A DNA stretch of 8,040 nt from NCBI GenBank assembly GCA_003249585.1, contig QKIM01000503.1, positions 1 to 8,040 on the forward strand, given 5' to 3'. The stretch comes from Deltaproteobacteria bacterium. Lineage in GTDB: Bacteria; Myxococcota_A; Polyangia; HGW-17. The translations under genes were made by a program, and so were the position numbers. The notes under the pieces are model-generated. The model was not told where the DNA came from and did no database searches. It worked only from the letters and a program-made list of their open reading frames with translations. Below, in pieces: positions 1-6,544 of the stretch. Position 1 is the stretch's first letter; every line of letters starts with the position of its first letter.

Positions 1-128
1 AGAAGGCCTGGGACGAGGTGCAGCGAAAGGTCTCGCTCATGGGCCATGACAAGCAAAAGCAGCGGTACCTCTCCGTCAAGCCCGCCGCTGACATCCTCCG
101 GGATTACAAGAGGTCCGAGGAGAAATGA
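1..128 (+). CDS. 3' end of an unidentified protein-coding gene (partial)
   Basis: Reading from base 3, an open frame of 41 codons runs to TGA at 126-128; bases 1-2 finish a codon that starts outside the window. The visible C-terminal tail is strongly charged and rich in Lys, Arg, Asp and Glu, with a short SVKPAADILRDYKRSEEK end, no cysteine and no hydrophobic segment. That fits a soluble or extra-membrane tail. I do not recognise the family from so short a piece. It is accepted as coding because its stop overlaps the start of the next gene in a TGATG arrangement, typical of translational coupling inside an operon, and because its end supplies the GAGGAG ribosome-binding site of that gene. Its amino end and true length are unknown. 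Confidence 0.6.
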   Translation, partial: KAWDEVQRKVSLMGHDKQKQRYLSVKPAADILRDYKRSEEK

Positions 129-343
129 TGCGCGCCACCCTCCTTGTTGCCCTCCTCGCGGCCACCGGGGCTTGCGCCTGCAAGAAGAAGAAGGCCGACG
201 ACCTCGCCCCGTCGAAGGAAGCTCTGGAGATGTACCGTGACCTGAAAAAGTCGGCCAAGGGGAAAAAACGTCCCAAGCAGCCCTCCGACTATGTACGGGA
301 TCTCAAACCCCAAAACGCTCACACCTCACCCAATTCTCAGTGA
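128..343 (+). CDS. small lysine-rich putative lipoprotein
   Basis: This is a very short protein of 71 residues from ATG 128, or 72 from ATG 125. ATG 128 is preferred because the GAGGAG at 117-122 lies five bases before it but only two before ATG 125, and because it gives a TGATG overlap with the upstream stop. The N-terminus is a short signal peptide: Met-Arg, a hydrophobic stretch (LLVALLAA), then T-G-A-C and A-C. Cys16 is the likely lipidated residue, although Thr at -3 is not the usual Leu/Val/Ile, so lipidation is an inference. The mature part is hydrophilic and very basic (KKKK directly after Cys18, then KKSAKGKKRPK), with no domain I know. It probably sits in the envelope. It is likely co-transcribed with the upstream partial gene. 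A spurious ORF is possible, but the signal peptide, coupling and ribosome site argue for a real gene. Confidence 0.6.
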   Translation: MRATLLVALLAATGACACKKKKADDLAPSKEALEMYRDLKKSAKGKKRPKQPSDYVRDLKPQNAHTSPNSQ

Positions 344-362
344 AAACACGGCAATGAACCCT

Positions 363-398
363 CTGTGGCGACCGTCCGCAGGACACACTTGTCCACAG
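363..398. repeat. overlapping inverted repeats in the 344-475 intergenic region
   Basis: Two alternative stems share bases 393-394. CTGTGG at 363-368 pairs with CCACAG at 393-398, and GGACA at 381-385 pairs with TGTCC at 390-394 around a four-base CACT loop. There is no T-run after either, so this is not a convincing rho-independent terminator for the small lipoprotein gene. The second stem overlaps the candidate -35 element of the next gene, so it could be an operator. Short stems of this size also arise by chance. Confidence 0.3.
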
Positions 399-419
399 CT
401 CTGAAAAGTGATATATACT
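389..419 (+). promoter_or_regulatory. candidate sigma-70-type promoter for the giant cysteine-rich lipoprotein gene
   Basis: TTGTCC at 389-394 is a fair -35 element. It is followed by TATATA at 412-417 (17-base spacer) or TATACT at 414-419 (19-base spacer). This AT-rich patch stands out in otherwise GC-rich DNA and lies about 55-65 bases before the ATG at 476, giving a plausible short leader. The preceding gene stops at 343 with no ribosome-spacing coupling, so a separate promoter is expected here. The match is by eye only. Confidence 0.45.
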
Positions 420-424
420 ATCAC
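408..424. promoter_or_regulatory. perfect dyad overlapping the -10 region, possible operator
   Basis: GTGATA at 408-413 and TATCAC at 419-424 are exact inverted repeats around a five-base TATAC spacer. The dyad covers the candidate -10 element of the promoter for the gene at 476. A 17-base palindrome in this place is the classical position for a repressor site. No regulator gene is visible in the window, so the binding protein is unknown. Confidence 0.35.
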
Positions 425-475
425 GTTAGATGACCATTCCGTACATCGGCAGATCCGCCCCCTCAAGGAGTCCCC

Positions 476-3400
476 ATGAGACGCCCTATCTTACAGTTTT
501 TATTTTTCATTTCAGTATTTTCTCTTTTTATTACCACGGGCTGTGTAGAGCCGACCGACGAGGTGGTCGATACCAGGACCTGCGGCAACGGTACCATCGA
601 CCCCGGTGAACAGTGCGACGACGGCAACACCATGTCCCACGACGGCTGCAGCGAAACATGCACCATCGAATCCTTCTGCGGCAACGGCATCGTCGAGCCC
701 GGAGAAGAGTGTGACGATGGCAACATCGACAACGACGACGGCTGCTCCCGGGAGTGTCAGGTGGAGACTGGCTGCGGCAACGGTATTCTGGAGATCGGCG
801 AGGAGTGCGATGACGGCAACGTCGATTCCGACGACGGCTGCGATGGCGACTGCCTTATGGAGAACCCCACCGCCGTTTGTGGAAACGGCATCCACGAGTA
901 CACCGAGGGATGCGACGACGGCAACACCGAGGACGGTGACGGCTGCAGCTCCACCTGCAGGCAGGAGGCGGGCTGCGGAAACGGCACCCTGGATCCCGGT
1001 GAGCAATGCGACGACGGCAATGCCATCGACGGCGACGGCTGCTCTCACTGGTGCCAGGTGGAATTTTCCTGTGGGGACAATGTTTGCCGGACCGACCAGG
1101 GTGAGACCTGTGAGCTGTGCCCCAACGACTGCTGCCCCTCCTGCGGAAACGGCGTCCTCGATGAGGGCGAGGAGTGCGACGACGGCAACAACACCTCCGG
1201 AGACGGCTGCTCCCGAGGCTGCACCGACGAGGATAACACCGCCGTGTGCGGCAACGGCCTGTGGGAAGCGGGCGAAGAGTGTGACGACGGCAACAATGTA
1301 GCGCACGACGGCTGCTCCCCGCTCTGCATCAAGGAATACACCTGCGGTGATGGAGTCTGCTCCTCAACCGAAGGCGAGAACTGCCAGAACTGCATCGTCG
1401 ATTGCTGTCCGGCCTGCGGCAATGGCATCCGGCAGATCGGCGAAGAGTGCGACACCAACGAACTCAATGACCGCACCTGTGAGGACTTCGGGTATTCGGG
1501 CGGAAACCTGGCATGCACGAGCTGGTGCTCCTTCGACTATTCCGGCTGCACAGGTTCAGGACCCGTCTGCGGCAACGATGTGACAGAGTATGGAGAGCAG
1601 TGCGACGGCTCCGACATGCAGGGCGTCACCTGTCAATCCCTCGGTTACATGGCAGGAATCGCCTTCTGCGGAGCCAACTGCACATACAACACCACGGGCT
1701 GCTCCAACCAGGTGCGATGGTTCTTTGAAGACTTTGAGACCGTACTGGTTCCGGCCGGCTGGGATTTCTCCTATCCCTTTGAGTGGGGCACCCCCACCAC
1801 CGTAGGACCCTCGAGCACCTTCTCAGGGAGCTCCTGCGTGGGGACCAGCCTGTCCTCCTATGCGCCCGAGGATGCGGCATACGACACTACCTGGGTCCGG
1901 ACGCCCGCTATCGATCTCTCCCAGGCCGTCACCCCCACGCTCTACTTCTGGGCCTGGGCTGAGATCGAGGACAGCACCTCCTATGACGACGAGTTCAAGG
2001 TGGAGTATTCCCTCGATGGCACCACCTGGAGCGCACTCACCACCACCGACCCTGCCTACACCAACGAAACCTCGACGGCGTGGCGCTGGTACGAGGGAAT
2101 CCAGGCGTGGAATCCGTATCTGGTTGATGTCTCGGCTGCCGCCGGCATGAGTCAGGTGTACTTCCGCTTTAGCGCCCAGTTCGACCATTATGCCGATCTG
2201 GCGGGAGTCTACATCGACGACGTCATGGTTGTCGAGGCGGCTCACATACCCGTCACCATAACCACACCCAACGAACTGGGCATGAGCCTGACGGGATTCA
2301 ATTTTGACCGCGCGATCCAGGTCTGGGGCGGGAGCGGAGATTTCACCTACTCCTTCGTGGGGACCAGCCCCTCCTGGCTCTCCATCGACTCGACCGTGGG
2401 CGCACTGAGCGGGACACCAACCCTTGCCGATGTGGGCGCCGAATCCATCACCATCCGCGTCATGGACAACGTGAACCCCTTGAACTATGCCGAGAAGACC
2501 TTCACATTCGACGTACTCGCGCCCTTCGACTACTCCGGGTACTCTGAGAGCTTCGACTCCGGATCGCTCCCGACGGGGTGGGAAATCGTCGGGAACGTCT
2601 GGGAATATGGAACCCCCACCGCCACGGACGGCCCCGCCTCCTGCAGCTCGGGGACCGGCTGCATGGGAACCGGGATGAGCGGTGATTATCCCAATTCCAT
2701 GGGTTGGTTCGACCACTGCGTCTACAGCCCCTACTTCGACATGTCCGCCGCCACGGCGCCTGTGCTGCAGTTCAAGGGGTGGCGATATACCGAGACCAAC
2801 TATGATGGCGCCATCTGCGAAGTAGAGACGAACAACAGCGGAACATGGGAGGATTCTTCCACCCATACACCCGAATACAACGAAGAGAACGGGAGTCGCA
2901 TGACCTGGTCCGGACAGCAGCAGACCTGGGAGGATTTCTCCGTCGACCTGGCACCTTATGCCGGCGACCTGGTCCGTGTCCGCTGGTGTTTCTACAGCGA
3001 CGGGAGCGGCACCTATCCGGGCTTCTACATCGATGATGTGTCGATCCTGGAGGGATACGACATCCCCATCGTCTTTGAGACCCCGGCCTCCCTGGGCTCC
3101 GCTATCGTCGGGTTTCCTTTCGCCCACAGCCTGGAGGTGACCGGAGGGAGCGGTAGCTTCACCTTCTCCTTCGTGGGGGCCAGCCCCTCCTGGCTCTCCA
3201 TCGACTCGGCCACGGGCGCACTGAGCGGGACGCCCACGCTGCCTGATGTGGGCTCTGAGTCCATCACCATTCGCGTCATGGACAACCTCAACCCCATGAA
3301 CTATACCGATAGCACCTTCACCATCGACGTGCTCGCTCCCGTTGACTACTCCGGGTACTCCGAGAATTTCGACTCCGGATCGCTCCCCGCGGGGTGGGAA

Positions 3401-3874
3401 ATCGTCGGGAACGTCTGGGAATATGGAACAGCCACCTCCGCTGGTGGTCCCTCCTCCTGCAACTCGGGGACCGGCTGCCTCGGAACGAACACGACTGACG
3501 ATTATATCAGTGGCATGGCATGGTTCGACCACTGCGTCTACAGTCCCTACATCGACATGTCAGCCGCTACGGCGCCCGTCCTGCAGTTCAAGGGCTGGCG
3601 CTATACCGAGACCAGCTATGACGGGGCCATCTGTGAGGTGGAGATGAACGGCTCCGGGACCTGGGACGACTCCTCCACGCACACCCCGGCATACAACGAA
3701 GAGAACGGCGGTCGCGATACCTGGTCCGGGCAGCAGCAGACCTGGGAGGATTTCTCCGTCGATATGACCCCCTACGTCGGCAACGTGGTCCGTGTCCGCT
3801 GGTGCTTCTACTCCGATAGCTCCGTTACCTATCCGGGATGGTTCGTCGATGACGTCAGACTGTTGGGCAACTGA
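476..3874 (+). CDS. giant secreted cysteine-rich repeat lipoprotein with MAM-like and putative-Ig domains
   Basis: This is an 1132-residue surface or extracellular protein. The start at ATG 476 has a clear AAGGAG at 465-470, five bases upstream. Residues 1-23 are a lipoprotein signal peptide: two Arg, a Phe/Ile/Leu-rich core, then ITTGC with Cys23 as the likely lipid anchor (Thr at -3 is slightly atypical). Residues 36-412 are a cysteine array with 52 Cys: seven four-Cys repeats of DUF4215 / Myxococcus cysteine-rich type, two interspersed six-Cys modules (199-222, 290-313) and two longer six-Cys repeats (314-364, 365-412). Then come jelly-roll 1 (about 413-588), Ig-like 1 (591-685), jelly-roll 2, Ig-like 2 (863-957) and jelly-roll 3 to the end. 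The jelly-rolls show the 'FD/E..LP.GW...W.YGTPT...P.ID.S....L.F...DDV' pattern of MAM/cleaved-adhesin modules of secreted peptidases and adhesins. The Ig-like domains show the He_PIG 'PSWLSID...G.LSGTP' motif. There is no catalytic domain and no MYXO-CTERM or other C-terminal sorting tail. Adhesion, matrix or glycan binding is inferred, not shown. Confidence 0.93.
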   Translation: MRRPILQFLFFISVFSLFITTGCVEPTDEVVDTRTCGNGTIDPGEQCDDGNTMSHDGCSETCTIESFCGNGIVEPGEECDDGNIDNDDGCSRECQVETGCGNGILEIGEECDDGNVDSDDGCDGDCLMENPTAVCGNGIHEYTEGCDDGNTEDGDGCSSTCRQEAGCGNGTLDPGEQCDDGNAIDGDGCSHWCQVEFSCGDNVCRTDQGETCELCPNDCCPSCGNGVLDEGEECDDGNNTSGDGCSRGCTDEDNTAVCGNGLWEAGEECDDGNNVAHDGCSPLCIKEYTCGDGVCSSTEGENCQNCIVDCCPACGNGIRQIGEECDTNELNDRTCEDFGYSGGNLACTSWCSFDYSGCTGSGPVCGNDVTEYGEQCDGSDMQGVTCQSLGYMAGIAFCGANCTYNTTGCSNQVRWFFEDFETVLVPAGWDFSYPFEWGTPTTVGPSSTFSGSSCVGTSLSSYAPEDAAYDTTWVRTPAIDLSQAVTPTLYFWAWAEIEDSTSYDDEFKVEYSLDGTTWSALTTTDPAYTNETSTAWRWYEGIQAWNPYLVDVSAAAGMSQVYFRFSAQFDHYADLAGVYIDDVMVVEAAHIPVTITTPNELGMSLTGFNFDRAIQVWGGSGDFTYSFVGTSPSWLSIDSTVGALSGTPTLADVGAESITIRVMDNVNPLNYAEKTFTFDVLAPFDYSGYSESFDSGSLPTGWEIVGNVWEYGTPTATDGPASCSSGTGCMGTGMSGDYPNSMGWFDHCVYSPYFDMSAATAPVLQFKGWRYTETNYDGAICEVETNNSGTWEDSSTHTPEYNEENGSRMTWSGQQQTWEDFSVDLAPYAGDLVRVRWCFYSDGSGTYPGFYIDDVSILEGYDIPIVFETPASLGSAIVGFPFAHSLEVTGGSGSFTFSFVGASPSWLSIDSATGALSGTPTLPDVGSESITIRVMDNLNPMNYTDSTFTIDVLAPVDYSGYSENFDSGSLPAGWEIVGNVWEYGTATSAGGPSSCNSGTGCLGTNTTDDYISGMAWFDHCVYSPYIDMSAATAPVLQFKGWRYTETSYDGAICEVEMNGSGTWDDSSTHTPAYNEENGGRDTWSGQQQTWEDFSVDMTPYVGNVVRVRWCFYSDSSVTYPGWFVDDVRLLGN
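581..1711 (+). repeat. cysteine-rich repeat array inside the giant lipoprotein gene
   Basis: The array codes for residues 36-412. Repeats start at residues 36, 68, 100, 135, 167, 223 and 258 and are 32 or 35 residues long. Each has Cys at repeat positions 1, 12, 23 and 27, in the frame CGNG-x5-E-x-CDDGN-x4-DGC-x3-C. Two 24-residue modules (199-222 and 290-313) have Cys at 1, 6, 14, 17, 21 and 22. The last two repeats (314 and 365) have Cys at 1, 12, 22, 34, 38 and 45, with identical spacing in both. The even count of 52 Cys fits 26 disulfides in an oxidising compartment. The Asp/Asn/Gly-rich loops could bind calcium, which is an inference. Confidence 0.9.
2246..3871 (+). repeat. 816-bp tandem duplication coding for two Ig-like + jelly-roll units
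   Basis: Copy A is 2246-3061 (residues 591-862) and copy B is 3062-3871 (residues 863-1132). The period is exactly 816 bp (272 codons) and I find no indel along the unit; B just lacks the last two codons before the stop. Long identical DNA tracts include 2574-2613 against 3390-3429 (40 bases with no change, even at third positions). Others lie in the PSWLSID-coding segment and in the part coding QQQTWEDFSVD. This points to a recent duplication or to ongoing gene conversion. The first jelly-roll (about residues 413-588) is a much more diverged relative with one cysteine, against five in each later copy. Confidence 0.9.
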
Positions 3875-4020
3875 TCCACACCCTCAGCCATCCCGATCGC
3901 CCCACAGCCCCCTTTCCCCCCTGTAAAAAGACACTATTCTCCACTATCGACAGTAGGAAATTTCGATGCGGACCCACCGACATCCTCCCATGTTGGGCCG
4001 GTCCCGACACATGAATCACC

Positions 4021-4049
4021 TTGCTAAACGCAGCCAAATTGGATATGCT
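4021..4049 (+). promoter_or_regulatory. candidate sigma-70-type promoter for the barrel-protein operon
   Basis: TTGCTA at 4021-4026 and TATGCT at 4044-4049 are separated by 17 bases. They sit in the 212-base gap between the lipoprotein gene and the barrel gene. A start site near 4056 would give a leader of about 30 bases that contains the AGGAAGG ribosome site at 4072-4078. The rest of the gap (3875-4020) holds no hairpin with a T-run and no gene I can support. The upstream gene's terminator was not found. Confidence 0.5.
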
Positions 4050-4086
4050 TTTGCCCTGAACGATTTCACTCAGGAAGGTACCTCCC

Positions 4087-5391
4087 ATGATGAAAAAAAT
4101 CGTATTGAATCTTCTCCTGTTAGCCCTTGTCGGAAGCGTTGCGGGCGCATCTGCCGTGCAGGCCAAGAAAAAAGTCGTCCTGCTCCCCTTCCAATGGAAA
4201 GCCAACAAGGCTGGCGGAAAAAAGGTCCGTAAATTCATCCAGACCCTGCTCAAGGGGAACTACGAATACATCACCAAAAAGACCATGAAGCAGGATGAGG
4301 GTGATATCGACTTCCGCGATATCAACACCACCAAGATCAAGGAACTGGCCAACAAGTTCGGGATCACCGCCTTCGTCGGCGGCAAGGCCGAGCGCAAGAG
4401 GTACAAATACTCCTATACGATCATCGTCTACGGGTGGAAGGACGGCAAGCCGGTCCTCGAGAAGGAATTCCCCATCAATCGCCGGATCCCGACCCAGAAG
4501 CAGATCGAGAAGATCGCCATGGCCACGCTGCAGGCCATCGAGGCTCTCAAGGAATACGAGGCTCCCAAGGTGGAGAAGGTCCCGGAGAAGGACCCCGTGG
4601 TGAAGCCCATCGAAGAAGAGAAGCCTCTGGAGACGACCAAGCCCCTCGTCGACGAGAAGAAAAAGGTCATCGTGGACGTGGAGAACAAGATCCCTGCTCT
4701 GAGAGCCGGTATCGCCTTTGGATTCTTCACGAGAAATCTCGACTTCGATCCCGCCTCCGAGCCCTATTACAAGACCTCGGGGCCCAGCTTCGCTCCTATC
4801 TTCGACATCGAAGTGTACCCCATGATGCTCGCCGGCAAGGAGGGCCCCCTGGCCAACATCGGGATCGGCCTCAAGTCCTTCTACATGCCCGCTTTCAAGA
4901 CCTATGCCTACGACAACAAGGATGAGAAGATAAACACCTTCATCCTGGACTTCGCCCTGGATCTGCGATACCGCCACCGGCTCAACAGCGACATCACCGT
5001 CGGTGGCAAAATAGGCTACCAGACCCGTTCCTGGACCTTTGACACCAACGATGTCATCGACGTCCCCGGGGTTTCCTACTCCCTCCTCGAGATCGGTGGC
5101 TTCGCCCGCCTCAACGTCGTCTCCAAGGTCCTCATCGAGGGTGCGCTCTCCTTCCTGCTTCCCCTGGATGCCGGCGAGATCGTCTCCGCCGATTACTATG
5201 GCGAAGCCAGCCTCTATGGTCTCAAGATCGCCGCCCTCGTCGGCTATCGCATCATGCCCAACGTGGAGATCACCGCCGCGTTCGAATTCAATCGATTCTC
5301 CTTCTCCTTCAACGACGCCGGAACGCGTAGCGCCAACAGCGCCGCAGACCAGTACATGTCCTTCGCCCTCGGGGGGCGCTATATCTACTGA
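4087..5391 (+). CDS. exported protein: N-terminal periplasmic alpha/beta domain + C-terminal outer-membrane beta-barrel
   Basis: 434 residues. The start is ATG 4087 (a second ATG follows at once), eight bases after AGGAAGG at 4072-4078. Residues 1-26 are a Sec signal peptide: MMKK, a Leu-rich core and a likely cut after AVQA. Residues about 28-158 form an alpha/beta domain opening with a VVLLPF strand and including 'ANKFGITAFVGGKAE' and 'YSYTIIVYGWKDGKPV'. This layout recalls TolB-N/CsgG/LpoB-like periplasmic folds, but I cannot assign a family. Residues 159-204 are a Pro/Glu/Lys/Val linker of low complexity. From about 205 to 434 there are alternating hydrophobic/polar strands rich in aromatics and Gly (RAGIAFGFF, LDLRYRHRL, VGGKIGYQTRSW), ending GGRYIY. 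The final aromatic residue is the usual beta-signal for BAM-assisted insertion. The protein has no cysteine. It is probably an outer-membrane protein, though not a classical OmpA (there the barrel comes first). It is co-transcribed with the next gene, 26 bases away. Confidence 0.85.
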   Translation: MMKKIVLNLLLLALVGSVAGASAVQAKKKVVLLPFQWKANKAGGKKVRKFIQTLLKGNYEYITKKTMKQDEGDIDFRDINTTKIKELANKFGITAFVGGKAERKRYKYSYTIIVYGWKDGKPVLEKEFPINRRIPTQKQIEKIAMATLQAIEALKEYEAPKVEKVPEKDPVVKPIEEEKPLETTKPLVDEKKKVIVDVENKIPALRAGIAFGFFTRNLDFDPASEPYYKTSGPSFAPIFDIEVYPMMLAGKEGPLANIGIGLKSFYMPAFKTYAYDNKDEKINTFILDFALDLRYRHRLNSDITVGGKIGYQTRSWTFDTNDVIDVPGVSYSLLEIGGFARLNVVSKVLIEGALSFLLPLDAGEIVSADYYGEASLYGLKIAALVGYRIMPNVEITAAFEFNRFSFSFNDAGTRSANSAADQYMSFALGGRYIY

Positions 5392-5417
5392 TCCCCCGCT
5401 CACCAAGGAAGCGTCCC

Positions 5418-6461
5418 ATGGATAACGACCAATCACTTCCTCCGGGGGAACCCCCACCGGAGGAGCGGGGGAGCGTCGGGCCCTTCACCATGGAGGAGTA
5501 TGAGCTCGTAGAGGACGTGCTCGAAGCCCTGGCATCCTCCGAAGAAAGCTTCTCCGTCTACGTCAACGTCATCGTCGAGAAGCTCAACCGCATTTTGCGG
5601 TTCCACGCCCTCGCCCTCGACATGCCCGAGCTGGGTACCGCCATGGGAGCCGCCTCGACCGAGGAGAACAGCCGATCGCACATCTTCAAGGAGATCATGT
5701 TCTCGAGTCCCCACGACTTTGAGCTCAGGCTCCCCGGCCGCACCATCTTCGGCAAGGCCCTCATCGACCTGGAGATCAGTTTCTGGGGCTTTCTCAGTTT
5801 CGCCATCGAGCGGGCCTTCGATCACACCCGGGTGGGGCTCACCTTTCTTAAATCCGTGGAGAAGCATCTCTCCGCCCGCGTCTATAACCGCATGACGGCG
5901 GAACTCTTGATATCCGTCTCCACCAACGTCCACATCGACCGCAGCACCCGTGAGAAGGCGGTGTTCTATCTCGCCCGCCTCTGGGAAGACACCACCATCC
6001 AGGCCATGCGCAACTTCGCTCCCCTCATGGAATCCATCTGGAACGCCCGTAAAGAGGCCAAGGTCGTCATGGGGACCATGATGGGTATCCAGGAGATGTT
6101 CGACATGCAGATCCACGGCGCGACCCACTACTTCCTGGATTTCTTCGCCGAGCACGCAGACGACGACGAAGTCCGCGGGGCGTTCCGCGAGTTTCTCTTC
6201 GGGGCCACCTACGAAGAGCTCGCCGGAAAAGACCGTGAACGGCGCAAGAAGGGGGTGGTGAGCACCTCCGGAGTCGATCTGGAAGCCATCGGTCTGAGCA
6301 AGGGCCCCGACACCACCATGCGGGAACGGGCTCTGGGGATCTACCGCTTCTTCACCAAACGCAAGTTGGAGGCCCAGGCACGCCTTATCGCCAACGCGCC
6401 TGGCCCCAAGCGCACCGCCGAAGAGCTGCTCCTCGTCTATTTCATCGAAAACAACCTGTAA
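5418..6461 (+). CDS. conserved-looking hypothetical cytoplasmic helical protein
   Basis: 347 residues, with ATG 5418 six bases after AAGGAAG at 5405-5411. It lies 26 bases after the barrel gene with no terminator between, so it is probably its operon partner. There is no signal peptide, no clear membrane span and no cysteine, which fits a cytoplasmic place. The first 23 residues are acidic and Pro-rich (PPGEPPPEERG) and probably disordered. The rest reads as mainly alpha-helical, with a hydrophobic patch around residues 119-133 (starting near W123), a His/Asp-rich stretch (HGATHYFLDFFAEHADDDE), a very basic break at about 271-278 (KDRERRKK) and a helical C-terminus (AEELLLVYFIENN). I recognise no catalytic motif or family. 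Its GC-rich codon use and long uninterrupted frame support a real gene. A regulatory or scaffolding role linked to the envelope protein would be guesswork. Confidence 0.85.
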   Translation: MDNDQSLPPGEPPPEERGSVGPFTMEEYELVEDVLEALASSEESFSVYVNVIVEKLNRILRFHALALDMPELGTAMGAASTEENSRSHIFKEIMFSSPHDFELRLPGRTIFGKALIDLEISFWGFLSFAIERAFDHTRVGLTFLKSVEKHLSARVYNRMTAELLISVSTNVHIDRSTREKAVFYLARLWEDTTIQAMRNFAPLMESIWNARKEAKVVMGTMMGIQEMFDMQIHGATHYFLDFFAEHADDDEVRGAFREFLFGATYEELAGKDRERRKKGVVSTSGVDLEAIGLSKGPDTTMRERALGIYRFFTKRKLEAQARLIANAPGPKRTAEELLLVYFIENNL

Positions 6462-6486
6462 GCGCGGATAGCGTTGAGGTTTTCCC

Positions 6487-6515
6487 TTGATACGGGAGGC
6501 TTTATGGAATAGGTT
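6487..6515 (+). promoter_or_regulatory. weak candidate promoter for ffh
   Basis: TTGATA at 6487-6492 is a good -35 match. After 17 bases comes TAGGTT at 6510-6515, which matches only three of six -10 positions. It would give a leader of about 60 bases before ATG 6582. No better pair is visible in the 120-base gap, and ffh could instead be read through from the operon upstream. Confidence 0.3.
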
Positions 6516-6519
6516 CCAT
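6504..6519. promoter_or_regulatory. perfect inverted repeat at the candidate ffh promoter
   Basis: ATGGAA at 6504-6509 and TTCCAT at 6514-6519 are exact inverted repeats around TAGG. They lie over the candidate -10 element. This could be an operator or a small hairpin. There is no T-run, so it is not a typical terminator of the gene ending at 6461. Confidence 0.3.
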
Positions 6520-6544
6520 CGGCGAACCCCCTTGTCCTTCACCC

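Noticed and set aside
367..379. possible sigma-54 promoter (GG...GC) upstream of the giant lipoprotein gene
   Set aside because: The GG and GC are nine bases apart, not the required ten, and the surrounding TGGCAC/TTGCA matches are poor.
512..1306. 264-codon open frame on the - strand across the cysteine array, rich in Ala and Val
   Set aside because: It is the mirror of the GC-rich, Asp/Gly/Cys-repeat coding on the + strand; its composition is repetitive Ala/Val with no ribosome site or domain, and the + strand protein is unmistakable.
581..1711. CRISPR-like regular DNA repeats
   Set aside because: The regular spacing of about 96 bases comes from in-frame protein repeats with conserved Cys codons; there are no unique spacers or palindromic repeat units.
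1823..3532. 569-codon open frame on the - strand
   Set aside because: It shadows the duplicated jelly-roll/Ig region and repeats itself because the DNA below it is duplicated; the + strand reading gives clear domains.
3943..3954. imperfect 12-base palindrome ACTATCGACAGT in the gap after the giant lipoprotein gene
   Set aside because: Ten of twelve positions are symmetric, but it is short, has no T-run for a terminator and lies about 70 bases before the promoter candidate; chance is likely.
3966..4232. 88-codon + strand frame overlapping the start of the barrel gene
   Set aside because: It has no ribosome site, runs over the promoter candidate and into another frame of the barrel gene, and shows no protein-like pattern.
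4120..5457. 445-codon open frame on the - strand, with similar long - strand frames at 5433-6542 and 6792-7958
   Set aside because: These arise from high GC at third codon positions of the + strand genes. They are Gly/Asp/Glu/Val/Leu-heavy, lack recognisable motifs, and one lies over the unmistakable ffh.
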